This document shows, piece after piece, positions 41,101 through 64,000 of a DNA stretch of 64,000 nucleotides; positions within the stretch are counted from its first letter, which is position 1, and the number at the start of each line of letters is the position of its first letter. The notes below the pieces were generated by a model, which saw only the letters and a program-made list of their open reading frames with translations, was not told where the DNA came from and did not search any database. Both the position numbers and the translations under genes were made by a program. The stretch lies in contig JACBWW010000018.1 of NCBI GenBank assembly GCA_020086605.1, positions 11,491,389 through 11,555,388 on the forward strand, given 5' to 3'. The stretch is from Lanius collurio (lineage: Eukaryota > Chordata > Aves > Passeriformes > Laniidae).

Positions 41101-43944
41101 AGAAGACAGCCTGTAAGTGGGATGCACTTATAGAGGTTTGACCCATATGTCAAATAGGTAGAGAATTATGTACAGGAGTTGGCAAGATGCCAAATATTTC
41201 ACTGAATAAAGTAAAAGCTTCTCTTTCCATTTTTGAACTAAGGTTCTTCAGTACTTTTTAGGAAGATTATCTGCTTTATTAGATTCCAAGTAACTTCTTA
41301 ACTTCTTACATTAAGATACAGAAAGTATTTGGGAAACCATGTTTAAGTGGCACTTCCACCATCTAGATACAACAAAATCCTGGCAGTCATAAATTACTTA
41401 CTCTTGCAACTCTACAGTTAACACTACTAGTGCAAATCTCATCTCTAAGAACCACCAGTATCAATTCTACAAATGTATTTTGTGAAAGCTCTGCCCTCCA
41501 ATTCATACTCTGCTGTGGAATCAAAAAAATACCATAATTAAAAAAAGTAATAGTCAAGTAATTTATTTGACACCTCAGTCACAGGGGCTGCTAAGACAGG
41601 TACTGTCTTTGCTTTCACTCACAATAATAGCAGAGCAGCCAACTCTGCCACACAAGAAAGTGAGGATTCATGGAGGCAAAGACCCAAAAAAATACTTACT
41701 CCAGATCTGAATCCACTGAAGACCATAACAGAAATAAATCTAATGAAACTAAAGTTCTTCAAAAACTCATTGCAGTAGTTGAAAAGAAAAATCTGAATCA
41801 GTTCTTTTAAGCACAAAAACAAAGGCAAAACTGGTTACATGCACATGGGAGTAAAGAAGTACAAGTGTCCTTTCTAGACTTTGCTGTCTCTTTAATGTCT
41901 CTATCTGCTGCAAATGAGAAGCTGCTGTGGAAGCCCTGCATTGAATTAGCATTTAGTCCACGAATACAGCAGATGTGGGGAAAAAGTCATTATAAAGAAA
42001 CAGGCACACTCTAATAGATTTCATTATTATTGCCTCACTGAAAAAAATCTATATTCTTTTGGGGCTTGTCATACTCCTACCCACTCACAGTAAGTATGAA
42101 ACAGTAATCATTTGGGAAAAAAAAAATGAACAGACAAATAGATATTGGGATTACTTCTTGAACAGTGATGTTAAAGATTAAATGTGCAAAATATGACCAA
42201 AAGCACCAAGCATTTCTTGGGAGTAGATACTTTAGTTCAAAAATATGAAATAAAACCAAGCTATACTCAGTATTTTTAACCAAAAGGAGACTTCAGAAAT
42301 CTCTTTCCTATATACTGCTTCCTTACCCACACCACAGTCTCCATGTATTTAACAGTGAAAAGTAAAGCTAGACAAAAGCAGAATAAACAAAATACTTTAC
42401 AAATGTCTCGTCTGTTGCAGAGCACCCTCATGTCCCTGTACTCCCAAGGTTTCTCATAAACCAATGGAATTTAGGTTGCTGCTTTCCTCCTGATGCATGT
42501 ATCTTCTATGCCCCAAAACAAACTTTGTTAAAGAGACACAAGTGGCTAAGTGCTTCTAAAAGTAATGAAATATAGAAAGACTTTTCACTTCTTTCACTTC
42601 TGTTTAGTCTGTGTGAGTTCACAGCCTCACATTCCAACAGCACAGCGAACCTTTCATAAATAATTCAGGTGAACTGTTCAGAACAATTTCTTTTCCTGGC
42701 GTGTGTCAGTTCCTAAGAAGTTGATGAGAACACTTCCATACCTATTGCTGTCCACCTGAAACTCATCTGCCACGCTTTGCAAATACTTTATTGAAAGAAG
42801 AAATAAGAGAGAACCTTAGTAACTCAAACATGGCAAACACATTTTCCCTTCTAACAAATGTGCAGCACAGTAAACACAGCATTACGTGTCACTATGTGAC
42901 AGAGTGAAGTAAGAGTTGCAAACACAAAAATTTAACAGGAAATAAAGTCCTCAGGGTTTTCTTGAGGACAAAATACACACAAAAAAATGAAATATGGCTG
43001 AGAATTACAGAATACATAATTAAAATACAAGTTGGGGGGGGGAATTCTGCAAAAACTCCCCTGTGTTACAGGATTGAATTTTTGTGATTTTTTTTTCCAA
43101 CAAATCTCCTCAGAACAATAAACTGTCAACTGATCCAATGATCAAAAATATTATTCTGTTCTAAGTTAACCTAAGAGACCACAGACAAATGCTCTGAAAA
43201 AGATGATTAACAAAGGCTGCTTTCATTTTGAAGGCCTGAAGATTTTCTAATCTGTAAGGTTTGTCTCAGCACAGGCAGTAGAGAGGCACTGACAGCTGTT
43301 ACACGCCTGGAAACAATGTTGAGGGATACCAGTCCCCAAATATTAGCCCAAAAAGGAGAAAAGTTGACAGTGTAAAGAGAAATTTAAAAAAAGCAAAAAA
43401 TTTCCTGTCAAAAGCCATTCCTTTTCAAGCCAGTCCATTTAAATACATTATTGAGGCTAACTCACTTCGATGTTTTTGCTTCAGCATAACTTTAAATATG
43501 GCTACAACACATTCCTCAAAACTGCAGAACAGGGAAATAAACAGATGTGGTTATTTTCAGTAAAAGAAAAATCTTTGAAACTCTCCTAATCCTGTCAACT
43601 GCAAATAAAGTTTCTGTTTAGAAAATGTGATATAAAGCTTCTTCAAAGATACACAGTTAAAAAGTGAAGTACTGTTTAGATCATCAGATGGCCTCTATAT
43701 GAAAACAAAACCAAGAACTATTATTCTTGTGGGGGGCTCATTCTAAAAGCGTAATGCAAGGCTTGACACACAGGCACTACCTGAAATAATTTCGATAGCA
43801 AACAACCCAAAATCTGACACTCCCACCTCCCAGTCTTTAGAAAATATTTGTCAGTAAATCTAGTTTCCTTAAAAACAGTAGCAAATGCAAAGAAATTACC
43901 TGATACAGTCAAGTAACAGCTGCTCCATTAATTCAAAATTACCC

Positions 43945-43950
43945 TTTATT
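43945..43950 (-). terminator. PLOD2: Candidate PLOD2 polyadenylation signal AATAAA
   Basis: A canonical hexamer on the minus strand about 1.04 kb downstream of the stop, followed by a moderately U-rich stretch. The alternatives at 44396-44401 and 42787-42792 carry the same hexamer. AT-rich DNA produces this hexamer by chance often, so the assignment is tentative. Confidence 0.4.
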
Positions 43951-44143
43951 TTTCACAAGGTTTTCCAACATGTCATGCCATTTTGGCACGGTAGACTTTG
44001 AGACAGTTAGCTTCAAGTTTCTTTAAATTACAAACAGTAGATACAGTAGGAATATTTTAAACCAATTTCTTTAAAATAAATGTCAAGTTAAGACCCTTAG
44101 CTTTAAAGAGAGACTGTCACCATTTCATTTTCCTGATACAAAA

Positions 44144-44151
44144 TTCAAGTA
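44144..44151 (-). promoter_or_regulatory. Candidate miR-26 8-mer site in PLOD2 3' UTR
   Basis: The minus strand reads TACTTGAA, a perfect 8-mer match to the miR-26a/b seed, about 840 nt past the stop. miR-26a/b repression of PLOD2 is reported in human cells. Conservation in this species is inferred from the seed match alone. Confidence 0.45.
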
Positions 44152-44517
44152 ATTTTAAGAGTAGAAAACTGTCCCTATAAAACATCCTATTAAAATTTAC
44201 CAGCATTCTGAAAATAAGCATCAAATTTCCAGTATCAATTGGGTGCAACTACACACTTAGAAAAATAACTCACTTTGAACAAAGGCCACTTGCTGAAGAA
44301 AAGTAAGCTTTCAACAGGATGAGTTCTCAGAACAAATGATAAAACATTTTCTCCTTAGATAAAGGATTTAATCCTTGTTCCACCTCTGCAATTAATTTAT
44401 TTTTTTCTTTTAAAGATGTACACTTCAGTACTGACAATGAATTAAGAGAAAAGGCTACAGAGATGTTTTCCCTTCAGTATAAACCAGCATATGGAATTAT
44501 TGCTTACCAGAAACAAC

Positions 44518-44525
44518 TGTAAACA
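44518..44525 (-). promoter_or_regulatory. Candidate miR-30 8-mer site in PLOD2 3' UTR
   Basis: The minus strand reads TGTTTACA, an 8-mer match to the miR-30 family seed, about 465 nt past the stop. This is a sequence match only, and A/T-rich 8-mers occur by chance. Confidence 0.25.
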
Positions 44526-44989
44526 AGATTCATTTGATTTTGTTTTTATGCTGTGATTTTTCTGTCATTGGTTGGTACCAAATATACAGACCACAAAAAC
44601 TTTAGCTGTGACATTTTACTGAATGAAAACCATGATAAATTTTTCCGATGATTCTGTATTTAACGTTCCTTGGGTTTTGGGTTTTTTTTTCAACTAAGAA
44701 ATGGGTTCACTGTGCTTTTCCATTTTCTCTCCTTACCCCCTCTTTAGGAAGGCAGAATGGAAAAACAAGTAGGACATGTTTACTTTGGGACTCAAGGCTC
44801 AGAGCAGATATCAAGAAATCTTCAATAATATTAGAATATTTTCTGGTTTTTCCTCCTTTTAGCCCAAAGTACCTCTGCTGTGTAGGAACATTAACTTAAA
44901 GTTTCTTTCATCACCATCTTCCAGAGGAGATCTATAAATAAATGTTTATGTAAAGAACACTGCTGTTGAAGAGGACAAAAAAAATAAAA

Positions 44990-63086
<18,097 letters not shown>

Positions 63087-64000
63087 CTAAAAAAAATGAT
63101 ATTTTGACACAACCAATAAGACTTGCCTCTTTTCTAAGATTACTTATAGTAAAGAGCAACTAATGTCATGTACTAAACTTAGTCCACCCAGCTATCAAAC
63201 ATTCAAAACCAGCATTTTTCACCCCATTTGTTTTCACTGGCTTCACAAAATAAGCAAAGATAACAGATTTAGTATTGATATGAAACTATTTGAATTTAAC
63301 AACAGAGACTGGAAGTAGAAAATAATGTACTATGGTTTTTAAAATTCTTACTATAAAAAAACCACTAAAACAGCAAAAGAATCATTTCAGTAAATACACC
63401 TAGAAGAGAATGGCAAATTCTTTTTCTTTTAAAATAAGGTACATATATATATATTACATTTACAAGAAAATATAGGGGAGAATAACCTTTAAAAAATAAT
63501 TAAAGGATAAATACTCCAAAATATTTTATTCATCTGTACTTTCAGCCAAAGACTGCATTACCCTTCTATAAATGTATATGCACTATTTCTCCCCACTTGT
63601 TTTAAGTGGCTCTGCATTACTTCCCTATTCACTGATTTTAGAAAGACCTTTGACAAACTAACAGTTTCTCTCCTTACATCCAAGGATATTAAACTTTTAG
63701 GGACCTTATTTTTATATGAATTCACATCTTCTGATGGTATTTGGCTGCTTTGTATGTGCTTGATAGAGATCATGAGATCCTGACCACTAAAAGAAACACA
63801 GACAGCGCTTTTTTGTAGTCCTAAAGTGTATTATGGCACTATGCTAGACAAAGAAATTTAACCTTCAAAGGCCTCAACTCCCACACAAAGACATACACTG
63901 ACTAAAAATTATTTCCATCTCTAAACCAGACAATTACTATAAAAAGTGAATCCATTACAAGGCTCAGAGAGAAACCTTATATGAGTATAAAAGGCTTCCA
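63087..64000 (-). other. PLOD2: PLOD2 intron 8, partial
   Basis: Sequence upstream of exon 9 in transcript order. It has a short alternating AT run near 63443-63456. No exon 8 coding block was found before the window ends. Confidence 0.75.

Larger units (their letters stand above)
22554..43924. other. Gene-free intergenic DNA up to the PLOD2 3' end
   Basis: About 21 kb with no recognisable exon. It contains the CR1 tip (27.5 kb), the possible LTR end (31.3 kb), the CpG-rich pocket (33.6 kb), homopolymer tracts and a 9-bp G run at 43034-43042. The longest frames (31445-32005 minus, 33316-33834 plus) have no recognised domain. Confidence 0.6.
43925..44989 (-). other. PLOD2: Probable PLOD2 3' UTR
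   Basis: AT-rich non-coding sequence follows the PLOD2 stop directly. A minus-strand AATAAA (43945-43950) lies about 1.04 kb past the stop, close to the length I recall for mammalian PLOD2 3' UTRs. An earlier AATAAA (44396-44401) could give a shorter form of about 0.6 kb. The boundary is inferred from the signal only. A longer UTR reaching the AATAAA at 42787-42792 cannot be excluded. Confidence 0.5.

Noticed and set aside
63558..63773. A possible PLOD2 exon 8 upstream of exon 9
   Set aside because: The translation does not resemble any PLOD segment, and it lacks the expected flanking splice sites and phase.

Overview
The window reads as vertebrate, and specifically avian, nuclear DNA. It is AT-rich, has long non-coding stretches and introns with GT...AG borders, and carries CR1 LINE tails and LTRs of a kind common in songbird genomes. 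There are no bacterial-style operons, and nearly all open frames are short chance frames.

The only gene I can support lies on the minus strand from about 43.9 kb to the right edge. It is the 3' two thirds of PLOD2 (lysyl hydroxylase 2, LH2). Twelve coding exons could be placed to the base from splice sites, reading phase and protein similarity: exons 9 to 19 plus the alternative cassette exon 13A. Their lengths sum to 1398 bp, or 465 codons plus a stop, and the phase is unbroken across every junction. Exons 1 to 8 and the promoter lie beyond the right edge. The C-terminal exons carry the Fe(II)/2-oxoglutarate dioxygenase core (HxD, distal His, and Arg). The 63-bp exon 13A, which separates the LH2b from the LH2a isoform, is present and in frame with weak splice signals.

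Layout: 1-43.9 kb is a gene-free region downstream of PLOD2. It contains one CR1 fragment (15.2 kb), a well preserved solo LTR with two nested tandem-repeat blocks (21.8-22.5 kb), a CR1 tip (27.5 kb), a possible LTR end (31.3 kb), a small CpG-rich pocket (33.6-33.75 kb), homopolymer tracts and short tandem duplications. From 43.9 to 45.0 kb is the likely PLOD2 3' UTR. From 45.0 to 63.1 kb are the PLOD2 exons and introns, with a ~1 kb LTR in intron 16 in the same sense as the gene and CR1 pieces in intron 9. From 63.1 to 64.0 kb is intron 8.

I found no undescribed coding system, CRISPR array, operon, tRNA or rRNA. The most informative signals concern exon 13A splicing, 3' UTR microRNA sites and the structure of the two LTRs.
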